Shown here piece after piece: positions 1 through 9,040 of a DNA stretch of 64,000 bases. Each line of letters opens with the position of its first letter. The stretch's first letter is position 1. This DNA comes from Tolypothrix sp. NIES-4075. GTDB taxonomy: Bacteria; Cyanobacteriota; Cyanobacteriia; Cyanobacteriales; Nostocaceae. Location of the stretch: NCBI RefSeq assembly GCF_002218085.1, contig NZ_BDUC01000004.1, positions 589,852-653,851 on the forward strand, written 5' to 3'. The translations under genes and the position numbers were made by a program. The notes under the pieces were generated by a model, which ran no database searches, was not told the origin of the DNA, and saw only the letters and a list, made by a program, of their open reading frames with translations.

Positions 1-419
1 AGTCAGAGCAGAGTGTTAAAATTGCTGAATTGAAGGCAAACGCGCAGATTAAACAAGCTACTGGTCAAGCGGAAGCAACTCGCTTGCAAGCTGTGGGTGA
101 GGCTGAAGGTATTCGTGCTGTTGGTAATGCGAAAGCGGAAACTTACAGCGCTGGTGTGGAAGCTTTGGGAACTCAAGGATATACGGCGATGCAGTTAATG
201 CAAATTATAGGCGATCGCAATGTCCGTCTCATCCCTGATGTCTTAGTCGGTGGTAGCAATGGTAGTACAAATGGGTTGGTGGATGGGTTATTGTCGATGA
301 TTTTATGGAATCAACAAACTGCAAAGCCGGGTGATGTGAAGTCGCCTTTGGAGGTAAAATCACACAACGGTAATTCGCCGTTGGTTGTTGATTTTTCGGC
401 AAATAAATCAAATCAATAG
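1..419 (+). CDS. SPFH/flotillin-like protein, C-terminal fragment
   Basis: Partial gene: the frame is open from base 3 to a TAG at 417-419, so its start lies left of the window. The first ~45 residues are Ala/Glu/Lys-rich with QAEATRLQAVGEAEGIRA, the long helical segment that follows the SPFH domain in flotillin/prohibitin-like proteins. Then comes a conserved tail with YTAMQLMQIIGDRNVRLIPD, and a low-complexity Gly/Ser/Asn stretch. Family members are membrane-microdomain scaffolds. The SPFH domain itself is not in view, so the assignment rests on the tail only. Confidence 0.7.
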   Translation, partial: SEQSVKIAELKANAQIKQATGQAEATRLQAVGEAEGIRAVGNAKAETYSAGVEALGTQGYTAMQLMQIIGDRNVRLIPDVLVGGSNGSTNGLVDGLLSMILWNQQTAKPGDVKSPLEVKSHNGNSPLVVDFSANKSNQ

Positions 420-425
420 TTTATT

Positions 426-454
426 GTAGAGACGTTCCGGTGGAACGTCTCTAC
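426..454. repeat. palindromic repeat, GTAGAGACG family
   Basis: Near-perfect inverted repeat with arms GTAGAGACGTTCC / GGAACGTCTCTAC, directly after the SPFH stop. The same arms recur at 34364-34393 and, in frame, inside mazG (40583-40606). It may also act as a terminator hairpin but lacks a clear T-tract. Confidence 0.8.
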
Positions 455-490
455 GATTAATTAGGGATTTTATAATGCAAAATTACCAGA

Positions 491-570
491 AAACGAACCG
501 CAGAGAAGCCAGCGCGTTGCGGAGGTTCCCTCCGTTGTAGCGACTGGCGCGACGCAGAGTACACAGAGAG
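491..570. repeat. nested interspersed repeat (ACCGCAGAG family)
   Basis: Fragments AACGAACCGCAGAGA and GACGCAGAGTACACAGAGAG flank an inner palindromic segment (GCCAGCGCG ... CGACTGGCGCG, about 523-552). It looks like one repeat inserted into another. The outer repeat recurs inside the helicase gene (13752-13796) and in the menI tail (27499-27546). Confidence 0.65.
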
Positions 571-631
571 TAGGAGTTGTAGAGGGTTTTTGCGTAATGC
601 CGAATTTTTAATTTGTAAATTTTAAATTTAT

Positions 632-2368
632 TTGAAGGGTACTTTGAGTTTTTTACAAGAACGTTACCGTTTACTTAAATTGATAAGTCAAGGGGAATTT
701 ACCAAGACTTTCTTGGCTGTGGATGAAAGTCAGTTTCCTGTAGTTCGTTGTGTGGTTCAAGAATTCTCGCTGCAAATTGTAGGTTTTGAGCGAAGGGAGC
801 AACTTTTAGAAGAAATCGGTAAGCATCCGCAAATTCCGGCTCTTACAGCATATTTTCAGCAGGAAGGGTATTTTTATTTGGTACAAGAGTTTATTGAGGG
901 TAGCAATTTAGCTGAGGTGCTTGAGGATGAGGGTGTTTTTAGTGAAAGTCAGATTTGGCAACTTTTAGAGAATTTGTTGCCTGTTCTCAAATATATTAGC
1001 GATCGCCATATCATTCACGGCAATATTAAACCCGAAAATATCATCCGCACAAGCACGGGTAAGCTGGTTTTAGTCAATTTTGCTACAGCTAAATTTGTGC
1101 CAACAATCGACTTTTTTACAGAGCATGGCAATATCGGCAGTCCAGAGTATGCGGCTCCTGAGCAAATTAAGGGAAAATGCGTATTTGCAAGTGACCTTTA
1201 TAGCTTGGGTGTAACTTGCATTTACTTGCTTACGCATATTCCGCCGTTTGATTTATTTGATGTCGCTAATAAAAGCTTTGCTTGGCAAGATTATCTTACC
1301 ACCAAAGTAAGCGATCGCTTGGCGAAAATCCTTGACAAGTTGCTGCAAAATCCCGTTAACCTTCGCTTTCAATTCGCTGATGAAGTTATGGAAGCAATGG
1401 GTATTCAATCCCAAAATCCCAAACCTCAAATCTCAAATCCTCCGTGGCAATGCTTACACACTTTGACGGGAAATAACGTATTAAGTAATGTAAATTCAAT
1501 TGCCATTAGCCCTGATGGTAATATTTTGGTTAGTGGCAATGATGATAAAAGCATTATATTTTGGGATTTAAACACATTTGGTGCGATCGCCAATCTTGGG
1601 GGACATTCCCAAGCGGTGAAATCAGTTGCTTTCAGTCCCGATGGAAAACTTTTGGCAACTGGTAGCGATGATAAAACTATCAAAATCTGGGATGTTCGCA
1701 ACTGCCAAGAGATTTTTACTTTAGTTGGACATTCCCACGCTGTCAAATCAGTAGCCTTTAGCTCAGATGGAAAGCTGCTAGCTAGTGGTAGCTGGGATAA
1801 AACAGTCAAAATCTGGGATGTTTATTCTTTTGAAGAAATTTGCACTTTGACGGGACATCAATTACAGATCAGTGCAGTTGCGTTTAGTCCGCAATCAAAG
1901 CTTTTGGCAAGTGCTAGTTTTGACAGAACTATTCGCTTGTGGAATTGTAAAGCAAATGAATTGCAAAATAAATTGAAAAACCGCCCTTATCAAACACTTA
2001 TAGGTCATGCAAGGGCGGTTTTAACAGTCGCTTTCAGTCCGGATGGTCAAATTTTGGCGACGGGTAGCGATGATAACACTATTAAATTGTGGGAGGTGAA
2101 CACTGGTAAGTTAATTCGCACACTTTCCAGTCATTCTTGGTCGGTGGTGACACTAGCTTTCAGTGCCGATGGAGAAACATTAATTAGTGGAAGTTGGGAC
2201 AAGACAATCAAACTTTCTGGGGTCAACACAACAGCAGAAATTGCTACTTTATCTGGTCATGAAGACTCAGTGTTTACCGTTGCTGTCAGCCCTGTTGCAC
2301 TGATTGCTAGTGGCAGCAGGGACAAGACAATCAAACTTTGGCAGCTTGTAGAATCACAATCAACTTAA
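632..2368 (+). CDS. WD40-repeat protein with degenerate Ser/Thr kinase domain (predicted pseudokinase)
   Basis: 578 residues, TTG start. Residues ~10-255 have the protein kinase fold common in cyanobacterial kinase-WD40 fusions, but every key catalytic residue is replaced. The beta-3 Lys is Gln43 (CVVQEF), HRD is HGN (129-131) and DFG is NFA (from Asn149). The structural parts HGNIKPEN, SPEYAAPEQ and SDLYSLG remain. Residues ~273-578 form seven WD40 repeats (GH ... SPDGK ... D.TIK.W), one seven-bladed propeller. No membrane segment is seen. Family members are signalling kinases; this one probably works as a binding scaffold, which is inference. The start is uncertain because no strong ribosome binding site precedes it. 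Confidence 0.85.
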   Translation: MKGTLSFLQERYRLLKLISQGEFTKTFLAVDESQFPVVRCVVQEFSLQIVGFERREQLLEEIGKHPQIPALTAYFQQEGYFYLVQEFIEGSNLAEVLEDEGVFSESQIWQLLENLLPVLKYISDRHIIHGNIKPENIIRTSTGKLVLVNFATAKFVPTIDFFTEHGNIGSPEYAAPEQIKGKCVFASDLYSLGVTCIYLLTHIPPFDLFDVANKSFAWQDYLTTKVSDRLAKILDKLLQNPVNLRFQFADEVMEAMGIQSQNPKPQISNPPWQCLHTLTGNNVLSNVNSIAISPDGNILVSGNDDKSIIFWDLNTFGAIANLGGHSQAVKSVAFSPDGKLLATGSDDKTIKIWDVRNCQEIFTLVGHSHAVKSVAFSSDGKLLASGSWDKTVKIWDVYSFEEICTLTGHQLQISAVAFSPQSKLLASASFDRTIRLWNCKANELQNKLKNRPYQTLIGHARAVLTVAFSPDGQILATGSDDNTIKLWEVNTGKLIRTLSSHSWSVVTLAFSADGETLISGSWDKTIKLSGVNTTAEIATLSGHEDSVFTVAVSPVALIASGSRDKTIKLWQLVESQST

Positions 2369-2378
2369 TTGTGCGATA

Positions 2379-2678
2379 CTAGGCGCTACCAGTGAAGGTA
2401 ACTTCGGGAAATTTCAGTTGAGCCTCAGCCATTGGACGGTTTCTGCCTTCCTCTTGCCAGTAGTTGATTACTTCTGTTCCTTTGTTGAGCAACTCAACGC
2501 GATCGACATCAGTAATCCAGTGTTTTGACTCAAGCTCTTTTTTTAGCTCTTCCCAGGCATCATTTCTGGGCCAGAAAAAGTACTTAGTCAAGGGACTTGT
2601 GCCTTTGCCGACAACTTGATCGACCGCCAAGGCGACGTTTTCATCCAACCACAAAATTTTCAAAATAAACTTGGTCAA
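2379..2678 (-). CDS. 30S ribosomal protein PSRP-3 (Ycf65)
   Basis: 99 residues matching the plastid-specific ribosomal protein 3/Ycf65 family over its full length, with the characteristic VDQVVGKGTSPLTKYFFWPR block, WEELKKELESK and VELLNKGTEVINYWQ. In plastids the protein is part of the small ribosomal subunit; cyanobacterial homologues are of the same size. The start is TTG at 2678, chosen because GGAGG lies six bases upstream and the family begins at this point; the ATG overlapping it is out of frame. It converges with the WD40 gene with only ten bases between stops. Confidence 0.92.
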   Translation of the reverse strand: MTKFILKILWLDENVALAVDQVVGKGTSPLTKYFFWPRNDAWEELKKELESKHWITDVDRVELLNKGTEVINYWQEEGRNRPMAEAQLKFPEVTFTGSA

Positions 2679-2767
2679 TCATACCTCCGCTAATTTGTGT
2701 GCCATACTCATCAACTCATGCGATCGCTTATTTTAACGCAATACTTGACAAATTGACTAAATAAGAA

Positions 2768-2910
2768 TGGGGAATGGGGAATGGAAAATGGAAAATGGGG
2801 AATGGAAAATGGGGAATGGGTAACGACCAATTAGCGATTCCCAATTCCCAATTACCAATGCCCAATTACCAATGCCCAATTACCAATGCCCAATTACCAA
2901 TTACCAATGC
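2768..2910. repeat. short tandem repeats (GGGGAATGGAAAAT and CCAATTACCAATGC units)
   Basis: Two adjoining tandem arrays: GGGGAATGG/GGAAAATGG units at 2768-2820 and CCCAATTACCAATG units at 2841-2910. The second array runs up to the start of the following gene. The CAATTACC units recur inside a histidine kinase (17071-17160) and menE (28721-28760). Confidence 0.9.
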
Positions 2911-2918
2911 AAAATTGT

Positions 2919-3698
2919 ATGACTGAACAAACAAATCCGCTGGTTATTTTCGATATTGACGGTGTGATCCGTGATGTTGGCGGTTCTTATAGACGAGCCT
3001 TGGCAGATACTGTAGAGCATTTTACAGCGGGAGCGTATCGCCCAACATTATTGGACATTGACCAACTGAAGTCTGAAGGCATCTGGAATAACGATTGGGA
3101 AGCATCCCAAGAGTTAATTTACCGCTATTTTGAAAAAGCTATACCCCGCGAACAATTGCAACTGAACTACAACACGATTGTCGCCTTTTTTCAATCGCGT
3201 TACCGAGGACCCAACCCGTCCAATTGTCCGGGTTATATCTGCGATGAGCCATTATTGTTGCAGTCTAGCTATTTGGAGCAACTGACATTAGCTGGGATTC
3301 ACTGGGGATTTTTTAGCGGTGCTACTCGCGCTTCGGCTACTTATATTTTGCAAAAACGCCTGGGTTTAAAGTCGCCTATACTAGTGGCGATGGAAGATGC
3401 ACCAAGTAAACCAGACCCTACCGGGCTTTTCGCTACTATTCGCCTCTTGGCTGTTGACAAATTACAGCCAGTAATATACGTGGGAGATACAGTAGCAGAT
3501 ATGTACACGGTGGAGAAGGCGCGAAGTGTTGAACCTGACCGCACTTGGATTGGTGTAGGTATTTTACCGCCTCATGTACAAAAGACGGTAGCGCGTCGTG
3601 AAGCTTATGCTGAAACATTGCGAGAAGCGGGAGCGGCGATAGTTTTGAGCAATGTGCAAGAATTAACATCGGTGCAGATTCAGGAATTGTTGCGGTAA
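2919..3698 (+). CDS. HAD superfamily hydrolase (TIGR01548-like)
   Basis: About 259 residues. HAD motif I is VIFDIDGVIRD just after the start, with both Asp of DxDGV. A Thr/Ser motif II lies in GFFSGATRAS, the motif III Lys is near DAPSKPDPTG and motif IV is YVGDTVADM. The family is found in cyanobacteria and elsewhere as a phosphatase-like HAD-IA enzyme of unknown substrate. ATG at 2919 is preferred over ATG 2886, because the extra eleven codons are just translation of the upstream tandem repeat (MPNYQLPM). No strong ribosome binding site is seen for either. Confidence 0.82.
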   Translation: MTEQTNPLVIFDIDGVIRDVGGSYRRALADTVEHFTAGAYRPTLLDIDQLKSEGIWNNDWEASQELIYRYFEKAIPREQLQLNYNTIVAFFQSRYRGPNPSNCPGYICDEPLLLQSSYLEQLTLAGIHWGFFSGATRASATYILQKRLGLKSPILVAMEDAPSKPDPTGLFATIRLLAVDKLQPVIYVGDTVADMYTVEKARSVEPDRTWIGVGILPPHVQKTVARREAYAETLREAGAAIVLSNVQELTSVQIQELLR

Positions 3699-3817
3699 TG
3701 CAAACCTAAATAAATTCTGGAGATGTTTGGATGCGTAACCAAAATGACCTAGGCTAACACGAAAGATTTCTATTTTGAAATCTGCATTTACCAGAGATTC
3801 TGAATTAAGGCGATCGC

Positions 3818-5275
3818 ATGACCAACGGCGTAATAATGCAATATTTCCATTGGTACATCCCCGATGATGGTAGCCTATGGAATCAACTGAACAAAACAGC
3901 TAATGAGTTAAAGAGTGCAGGCTTTAGTGCTTTATGGCTACCCCCAGCTTACAAGGGTAGTGGTGGCGGTAGCGATGTCGGATACGGAGTCTACGATTTA
4001 TTTGATTTGGGTGAGTTCGATCAAAAAGGCAGTGTCCGCACAAAATATGGAACACGCGATCAATATCTGACAGCGATTAAAACCGCTCAAAATGCCGACA
4101 TTCAAATTTACGCTGATGTAGTTTTCAACCACAAAGATGGTGGAGATGAAACAGAACGCATCTCGGCACAGGAGATGGATTGGGAAGATCGCAACCGTCC
4201 AGTTAGCGATTGGTATGAAATTGAAGCTTATACCAAGTTCAATTTTTCTGGTCGTGGAGATAAATACTCCAGCATGAAGTGGTATTGGTGGTGCTTTGAT
4301 GCATTGTCCTACAATGCAGCCACCAAAAGAGCTGACAAGCTCTACCGCCTCAAGGATAAGACTTTTACGACAGAAGTTAGTCACGAACACGGTAATTATG
4401 ACTATTTGATGGCGAACGACTTGGATATGGGTAACGAGTTCGTGCGCGGTGAATTGATGTATTGGGGACGTTGGTTTGTTGATACTACAGGTGTAGATGG
4501 CTTCCGGATTGATGCTGTCAAACATATTCGTTCCAGCTTTTTCCGCGATTGGTTGAACCACCTGCGAGTGCATTTTGGCGGGCGAGAATTATTTAGTGTG
4601 GGGGAGTACTGGTCACAGGATATTGATGCGATACACGGCTATATAGCTGCTAGTGATGGACGATTATCGTTGTTTGATGCGCCACTGCATTTCAAGTTTC
4701 ATCAAGCAAGTCGCCAAGGTAATAGTTTCGATATGCGATCGCTTTTTGACAGAACTTTAGTTAAGGAACAACCTAGCAAAGCTGTCACTTTTGTCGAAAA
4801 TCATGATACCCAGCCGTGTCAATCGTTAGAGTCTCCCGTAGAACCTTGGTTTAAGCCTTTAGCGTATGCACTGATTTTGCTACGTCGCGAAGGTTATCCT
4901 TGCGTTTTTTATCCAGACTATTACGGAGCGCAATATCATGATAAGGGACGTGATGCAACTCTTTATTCTCACCGTTTCTTGATTGATAAGTTCATAAAAG
5001 CACGTAATGAATACGGTTTCGGCGACCAGCACGATTACTTTGACCATGCGAATACTATTGGCTGGACGCGCTTAGGTAACAGCGAACATCCGGGGGCAAT
5101 GGCTGTAGTGTTGACTAATGGTGAATCTGGCAGTAAGTGGATGAATATGTTTCGAGCGAATGCAGCTTTTTACGATTCCACCGGACATATCCAGGAAATT
5201 GTTTATACTAACAGTGACGGATGGGGAAATTTCTCTTGTCCGGGTGGTTCTGTGTCAGTTTGGTTGCAAAAGTAG
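3818..5275 (+). CDS. alpha-amylase, GH13 (cytosolic type)
   Basis: 485 residues, the usual length of cytosolic liquefying-type alpha-amylases (GH13 subfamily 5). It begins at MTNGVIMQYFHWYIPDDG with no signal peptide, so it likely acts on internal glucan. The catalytic set is complete: nucleophile Asp232 in GFRIDAVKH, acid Glu263 in VGEYW, and Asp330 in ENHDTQP. Conserved region I is ADVVFNHKDGGD. A second GH13 enzyme of a different subfamily lies at 49265-50959. Confidence 0.93.
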   Translation: MTNGVIMQYFHWYIPDDGSLWNQLNKTANELKSAGFSALWLPPAYKGSGGGSDVGYGVYDLFDLGEFDQKGSVRTKYGTRDQYLTAIKTAQNADIQIYADVVFNHKDGGDETERISAQEMDWEDRNRPVSDWYEIEAYTKFNFSGRGDKYSSMKWYWWCFDALSYNAATKRADKLYRLKDKTFTTEVSHEHGNYDYLMANDLDMGNEFVRGELMYWGRWFVDTTGVDGFRIDAVKHIRSSFFRDWLNHLRVHFGGRELFSVGEYWSQDIDAIHGYIAASDGRLSLFDAPLHFKFHQASRQGNSFDMRSLFDRTLVKEQPSKAVTFVENHDTQPCQSLESPVEPWFKPLAYALILLRREGYPCVFYPDYYGAQYHDKGRDATLYSHRFLIDKFIKARNEYGFGDQHDYFDHANTIGWTRLGNSEHPGAMAVVLTNGESGSKWMNMFRANAAFYDSTGHIQEIVYTNSDGWGNFSCPGGSVSVWLQK

Positions 5276-5286
5276 TAAAGCTTTTT

Positions 5287-5337
5287 GTAGTAAGGATTTT
5301 AGTCCTTCATCATATGAGGACTGAAGTCCTCACTACG
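5287..5337. repeat. palindromic repeat, GTAGTGAGGAC family (copy 1)
   Basis: Imperfect palindrome between amylase and P450 genes: GTAGTAAGGATTTTAGTCCT ... GGACTGAAGTCC ... CACTACG around a short AT-rich centre. Other copies are at 50974-51028, 51044-51099 and 62336-62390. Confidence 0.85.
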
Positions 5338-5357
5338 AACTTATAAAAAGGTGAAAA

Positions 5358-6752
5358 ATGCCTACACTTAAACTGCCCGATGGTCCTCAAACTCACCCTT
5401 GGATACAGACGTTTCAGTGGCTGACTAACCCGCTAGAATACATGGAAGCCTGTACTCAACGCTATGGAGATATGTTTACTCTCAGGCTTGGTCCAATTTT
5501 TACTCCGCAAGTATTCATTAGTAACCCGCAGGCAATTCAGCAGATTTTTACCACAGATCCAAAACAGTTGGACTCTGGTGCCGCAGCAGGTGTGGGGGCA
5601 CCTTTATTGGGACAGTACTCTTTACTGTCGCTAGAAGGAAAGCCCCACCAACGTCAGCGAAAGCTGTTGACTCCTCCCTTTCATGGGGAACGGATGTTGA
5701 GTTATGCTCAGTTAACCCGCAGCATCACCGAAAAAGTGACTAGTAAATGGCAAGTCGGAGAATCTTTTTCTGTACTACCATTTATGCAAGAAATCTCCTT
5801 CGAGGTGATTTTGAAAGCTGTATTTGGTTTAGAAGATGGAGCGCGTTACCAAAAACTAAAGGAACTCTTAATTGCACTTTTGAATCCAAAACAACCGATA
5901 TGGCGAGCAGTAATGCTTCTTTTCCCAGCACTCCGACGCGATTTAGGGTCATGGAGTCCTTGGGGAAGATATCTACGTTTACGCTCCTCAATTGATGAAC
6001 TCATTTATGCGGAAATTCAGGAACGGCGATCGCACCCCGATTCATCTCGAACTGATATTTTGTCTTTGATGATGGCTAGTCGCGATGAAGCGGGTGAGCC
6101 GATGACGGATGTGGAATTACGTGATGAGTTGATGACTTTATTAGTCGCAGGTCACGAAACTACAGCAAGTTCCTTAGCATGGGCTTTATACTGGATTCAC
6201 CATCAGCCCCAGGTGCGTGAGAAACTGCTGCAAGAACTTGATAGCTTGGGTGAAAATCCGGATGCAAATGCTATTTTACGCTCGCCTTATTTAAATGCTG
6301 TCTGTTCGGAAACATTACGCCTTTATCCGGTAGCGATGTTGATGTTAAATCGACTAGTTAAATCACCGCTTTCAATTATGGGCTATGAGTTTGAGCCTGG
6401 TACTTTGCTGGTTGGAAGTATTTATTTAACTCATCATCGAGAAGATTTGTATCCTCAGTCAAAGCAATTTCAGCCGGAGCGTTTTCTAGAGCGTCAATTT
6501 GCAATGTCTGAATATTTACCTTTTGGTGGCGGTAATCGTCGCTGTATCGGTATGGCTTTTGCCTTATTTGAGATGAAATCGGTGTTAGCAACGGTGCTAT
6601 CTAACTGGGAGATGGAACTGGCTGAGAGCGAACCTGTGCAGCCAATTCGCAAGGGCTTATTGTCAGCACCTAAAGGTGGTGTCCGGATGCTGATTACAGG
6701 TAAACGTTTGCAAAATCAGCGGCAATTCCAGACTACCTCTAGTTTGGTGTAA
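5358..6752 (+). CDS. cytochrome P450 (CYP110-like)
   Basis: 464 residues, complete P450: I-helix oxygen-binding motif AGHETTAS, K-helix ETLR, and haem-binding loop FGGGNRRCIG with the Cys ligand near residue 396. Overall features (start KLPDGPQTHPWIQTFQWL, soluble N-terminus, length) fit the CYP110 family common in Nostocales, whose studied members act on fatty acids or terpenes. The substrate cannot be read here. AAAGGTGAAAA gives a ribosome binding site just upstream of the ATG. No redox partner gene is adjacent. Confidence 0.93.
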   Translation: MPTLKLPDGPQTHPWIQTFQWLTNPLEYMEACTQRYGDMFTLRLGPIFTPQVFISNPQAIQQIFTTDPKQLDSGAAAGVGAPLLGQYSLLSLEGKPHQRQRKLLTPPFHGERMLSYAQLTRSITEKVTSKWQVGESFSVLPFMQEISFEVILKAVFGLEDGARYQKLKELLIALLNPKQPIWRAVMLLFPALRRDLGSWSPWGRYLRLRSSIDELIYAEIQERRSHPDSSRTDILSLMMASRDEAGEPMTDVELRDELMTLLVAGHETTASSLAWALYWIHHQPQVREKLLQELDSLGENPDANAILRSPYLNAVCSETLRLYPVAMLMLNRLVKSPLSIMGYEFEPGTLLVGSIYLTHHREDLYPQSKQFQPERFLERQFAMSEYLPFGGGNRRCIGMAFALFEMKSVLATVLSNWEMELAESEPVQPIRKGLLSAPKGGVRMLITGKRLQNQRQFQTTSSLV

Positions 6753-6761
6753 AGATTATTT

Positions 6762-6793
6762 GTAGGGTGCGTTACGCGAAACGCTAACGCACC
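6762..6793. repeat. palindromic repeat, GTAGGGTGCGTTA family
   Basis: Arms GTAGGGTGCGTTA / TAACGCACC after the P450 stop. The same family is at 27003-27036 and, as a double copy, at 32940-33007. Confidence 0.8.
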
Positions 6794-6859
6794 ATTCTCA
6801 AGGAAGCTCCCAGGTGAAAGCTGTTGCCCAAGACTGCGACTGGCTTACTTTGTAGTTTT

Positions 6860-7666
6860 CTACTGCAATTTCAAAAACTTATCCAACGCTGCTATCATAC
6901 TGGGGGGCCATCTGCGAATATTTTTTACCCAATCAATATCTTTATAGCGTCTATCAAGTCCTTCAGCTGCTACCCAGTTACTTTCGGCTTCACCTTGTTG
7001 TCCCTTTACCCAGTAAGCTGCTGTCAGCGCTGCACGCATATCAGCAAATTTCGGATATTTGCGGATGATATTTTTCATCTCGCGGATTGCTTGGTCTGTT
7101 TGACCGATTTGGTAGAGAGCGAGAGCGTAATTAGCACGAGCAAAGGCAAAATTTGGAGCGATTTCAGTTGATTTTTGATAGTCAGCGATCGCCTCTTCCC
7201 ATTCTCCCTTACCGGCTTTGGCGTTTCCGCGATTATTATACGCCATCGCATCTTTGGGATCAATTTCTAGCAAATGATTATAATCAGCTAAAGCATCATC
7301 CCATCTTCCCAATCCTTCCAATGCTGTACCGCGATTCAAATAAGGATCGGTTGCATTTGGCGCAAGTTCTATCGCTTTGTTATAATCTGCGATCGCTTCA
7401 ACCAACTTATTTTGACTTACTCTCGAATTTCCCCGGTTACTCCATATTGCCGGATTTTGAGGAAATTGCTCGATAATCTCTGTCCAGTACTTTTCAGCAG
7501 TAACAAAATCACCCTTATCTGTAGCAGCGAAAGCCTTCTTCGCTAACTCATCCCCTTTTTGTAACTGTTCTTCCGTAAATTGGGGCTGTTGAGATTGTGC
7601 CATAACTGGTTCACCCAGCCCAAACACAAGCAACAGACTTAACAAAATAGCAATTAATTTAATCAT
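6860..7666 (-). CDS. secreted or periplasmic TPR-repeat protein
   Basis: 268 residues. An N-terminal hydrophobic segment (MIKLIAILLSLLLVFGLG) ending near PVMAQS looks like a Sec signal peptide. About five TPR units follow between residues 35 and 215, e.g. WSNRGNSRVSQNKLVEAIAD and YNNRGNAKAGKGEWEEAIAD. TPR proteins are scaffolds for protein assembly; no specific partner is indicated. The C-terminal ~50 residues lie outside the repeats. Divergent from the upstream repeat block and co-directional with ruvB. Confidence 0.85.
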   Translation of the reverse strand: MIKLIAILLSLLLVFGLGEPVMAQSQQPQFTEEQLQKGDELAKKAFAATDKGDFVTAEKYWTEIIEQFPQNPAIWSNRGNSRVSQNKLVEAIADYNKAIELAPNATDPYLNRGTALEGLGRWDDALADYNHLLEIDPKDAMAYNNRGNAKAGKGEWEEAIADYQKSTEIAPNFAFARANYALALYQIGQTDQAIREMKNIIRKYPKFADMRAALTAAYWVKGQQGEAESNWVAAEGLDRRYKDIDWVKNIRRWPPSMIAALDKFLKLQ

Positions 7667-7699
7667 CTGCCGTTAAAATCCACAATTTATCATGCTAAC

Positions 7700-7797
7700 G
7701 GGGAGTGGGGGAGTGGGGGAGTGGGGGAGTCGAGGAGTGGAGTTAGAAGTCCCCCTTGTCTCCCTGTCTCCTTGTCCCCTTGTCTCCCTTGTCCCTA
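7700..7797. repeat. short tandem repeats (GGGGGAGT and CTTGTCTCCCTGTC units)
   Basis: GGGAGTGG units followed by pyrimidine-rich CCCCTTGTCTCCCTG units. They fill the gap between the TPR gene and ruvB and reach the ruvB stop codon. Similar to the material inserted in menC. Confidence 0.85.
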
Positions 7798-8886
7798 CAA
7801 AAGAGACATCTGCTCATTTGGTGGTGTAAAGCCTAAATGCTTGTATGCTGCTCTTGTGGCTGTTCTACCACGGGGAGTGCGGCTTAAATAGCCAATTTGC
7901 ATTAAATAAGGTTCGTACACTTCTTCAATTGTTTGCGTATCTTCACCGGTTGCTGCGGCAATGGTTTCTAATCCTACAGGACCGCCATTAAATTGTTCAA
8001 TTATTACACTTAGCATTTTTCTATCTGTCCAATCCAAACCGCAGGGATCTACTTGGAATAGTTGCAATGCTTCGGCTGCTACGGTTTCTGTTATCTCTCC
8101 AGATTTTTTAACTTCCGCATAATCACGTACTCGTCTAAGTAGCCTATTTCCAATTCTCGGTGTTCCTCGCGAACGACGGGCAATTTCTGTAGCACCATCT
8201 ATAGTCATGGGGGTTTGTAGTAATTGAGCGGTGCGTTGTATAATCTGGGTCATTTCCTCGACTTCGTAAAATCGCAGTTTTTGAACTAAGCCGAAGCGAT
8301 CGCGCAATGGTGAAGTTAAAGCACCGACACGGGTTGTTGCTCCCACCAATGTAAATTTGGAAAGTGGTATACTCCGAATTCGCGCACTGGAACCTTTCCC
8401 AACGGTAATATCTAAGCGATAATCTTCCATCGCTGGATAGAGAATTTCCTCTGTCATCCGCGAAAGACGATGAATTTCGTCAATAAATAGAACATCGCCG
8501 GGTTTTAGATTCACTAATAGCCCAACAATATCTCTAGGACGTTCTAACGCTGGCGCACTCGTTATTTTATAATTTACCCCCATCTCTGATGCTAAAATCA
8601 TTGCCATTGTGGTTTTACCCAATCCTGGCGGACCGTATAGAAGTAAGTGATCCAACACTTCGCTTCTGGATTGCGCTGCTTTGATGGCAATTTCTAGGAC
8701 ATCTTTTAGGTCTTTTTGCCCAATATAATCAGCAAATCGGTGTGGACGAATGCTTTCTTCTTGCTTACCTTCGTCAATAGCAGCTTCAGGTTGCAAAATG
8801 TCCGGTTTTGCAATAGCTTGCGTCTCGTTAGATTTTGGTTGTTTGTTGGGTTCTTGAGGCTGTTTTTTAGAGGAGATAATCGCCAT
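7795..8886 (-). CDS. ruvB: Holliday junction branch migration helicase subunit RuvB
   Basis: About 363 residues from the ATG at 8886. A TTG five codons upstream would also be in frame, but the ATG gives the usual cyanobacterial start (MAIISSKK). A disordered Pro/Gln-rich N-terminus of ~40 residues precedes the AAA+ domain: Walker A GPPGLGKTTM, Walker B FIDEIHRL, sensor GATTRVGALTSPLRDRFG with its Arg finger, and the C-terminal winged helix with RGRTATRAAYKHLG. It drives branch migration with RuvA, which is not in the window. Confidence 0.97.
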   Translation of the reverse strand: MAIISSKKQPQEPNKQPKSNETQAIAKPDILQPEAAIDEGKQEESIRPHRFADYIGQKDLKDVLEIAIKAAQSRSEVLDHLLLYGPPGLGKTTMAMILASEMGVNYKITSAPALERPRDIVGLLVNLKPGDVLFIDEIHRLSRMTEEILYPAMEDYRLDITVGKGSSARIRSIPLSKFTLVGATTRVGALTSPLRDRFGLVQKLRFYEVEEMTQIIQRTAQLLQTPMTIDGATEIARRSRGTPRIGNRLLRRVRDYAEVKKSGEITETVAAEALQLFQVDPCGLDWTDRKMLSVIIEQFNGGPVGLETIAAATGEDTQTIEEVYEPYLMQIGYLSRTPRGRTATRAAYKHLGFTPPNEQMSLL

Positions 8887-9040
8887 AATTGCTGCTATCA
8901 ACTTTTACTGCACGACTTCTGAGCGCTACCCACCTGTAATATGAGTATAAATACGGGTGATAAAATACGGGTTCTGAAATCAACTCATAAGCTTTAAAAT
9001 TTAATTTCCGAACAATTAAGGAAAAATTGGCAAACTTGCT

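Noticed and set aside
2841..2910. CRISPR-like spacing in the CAATTACC arrays
   Set aside because: Units are 7-14 bases with no spacers; these are ordinary short tandem repeats.
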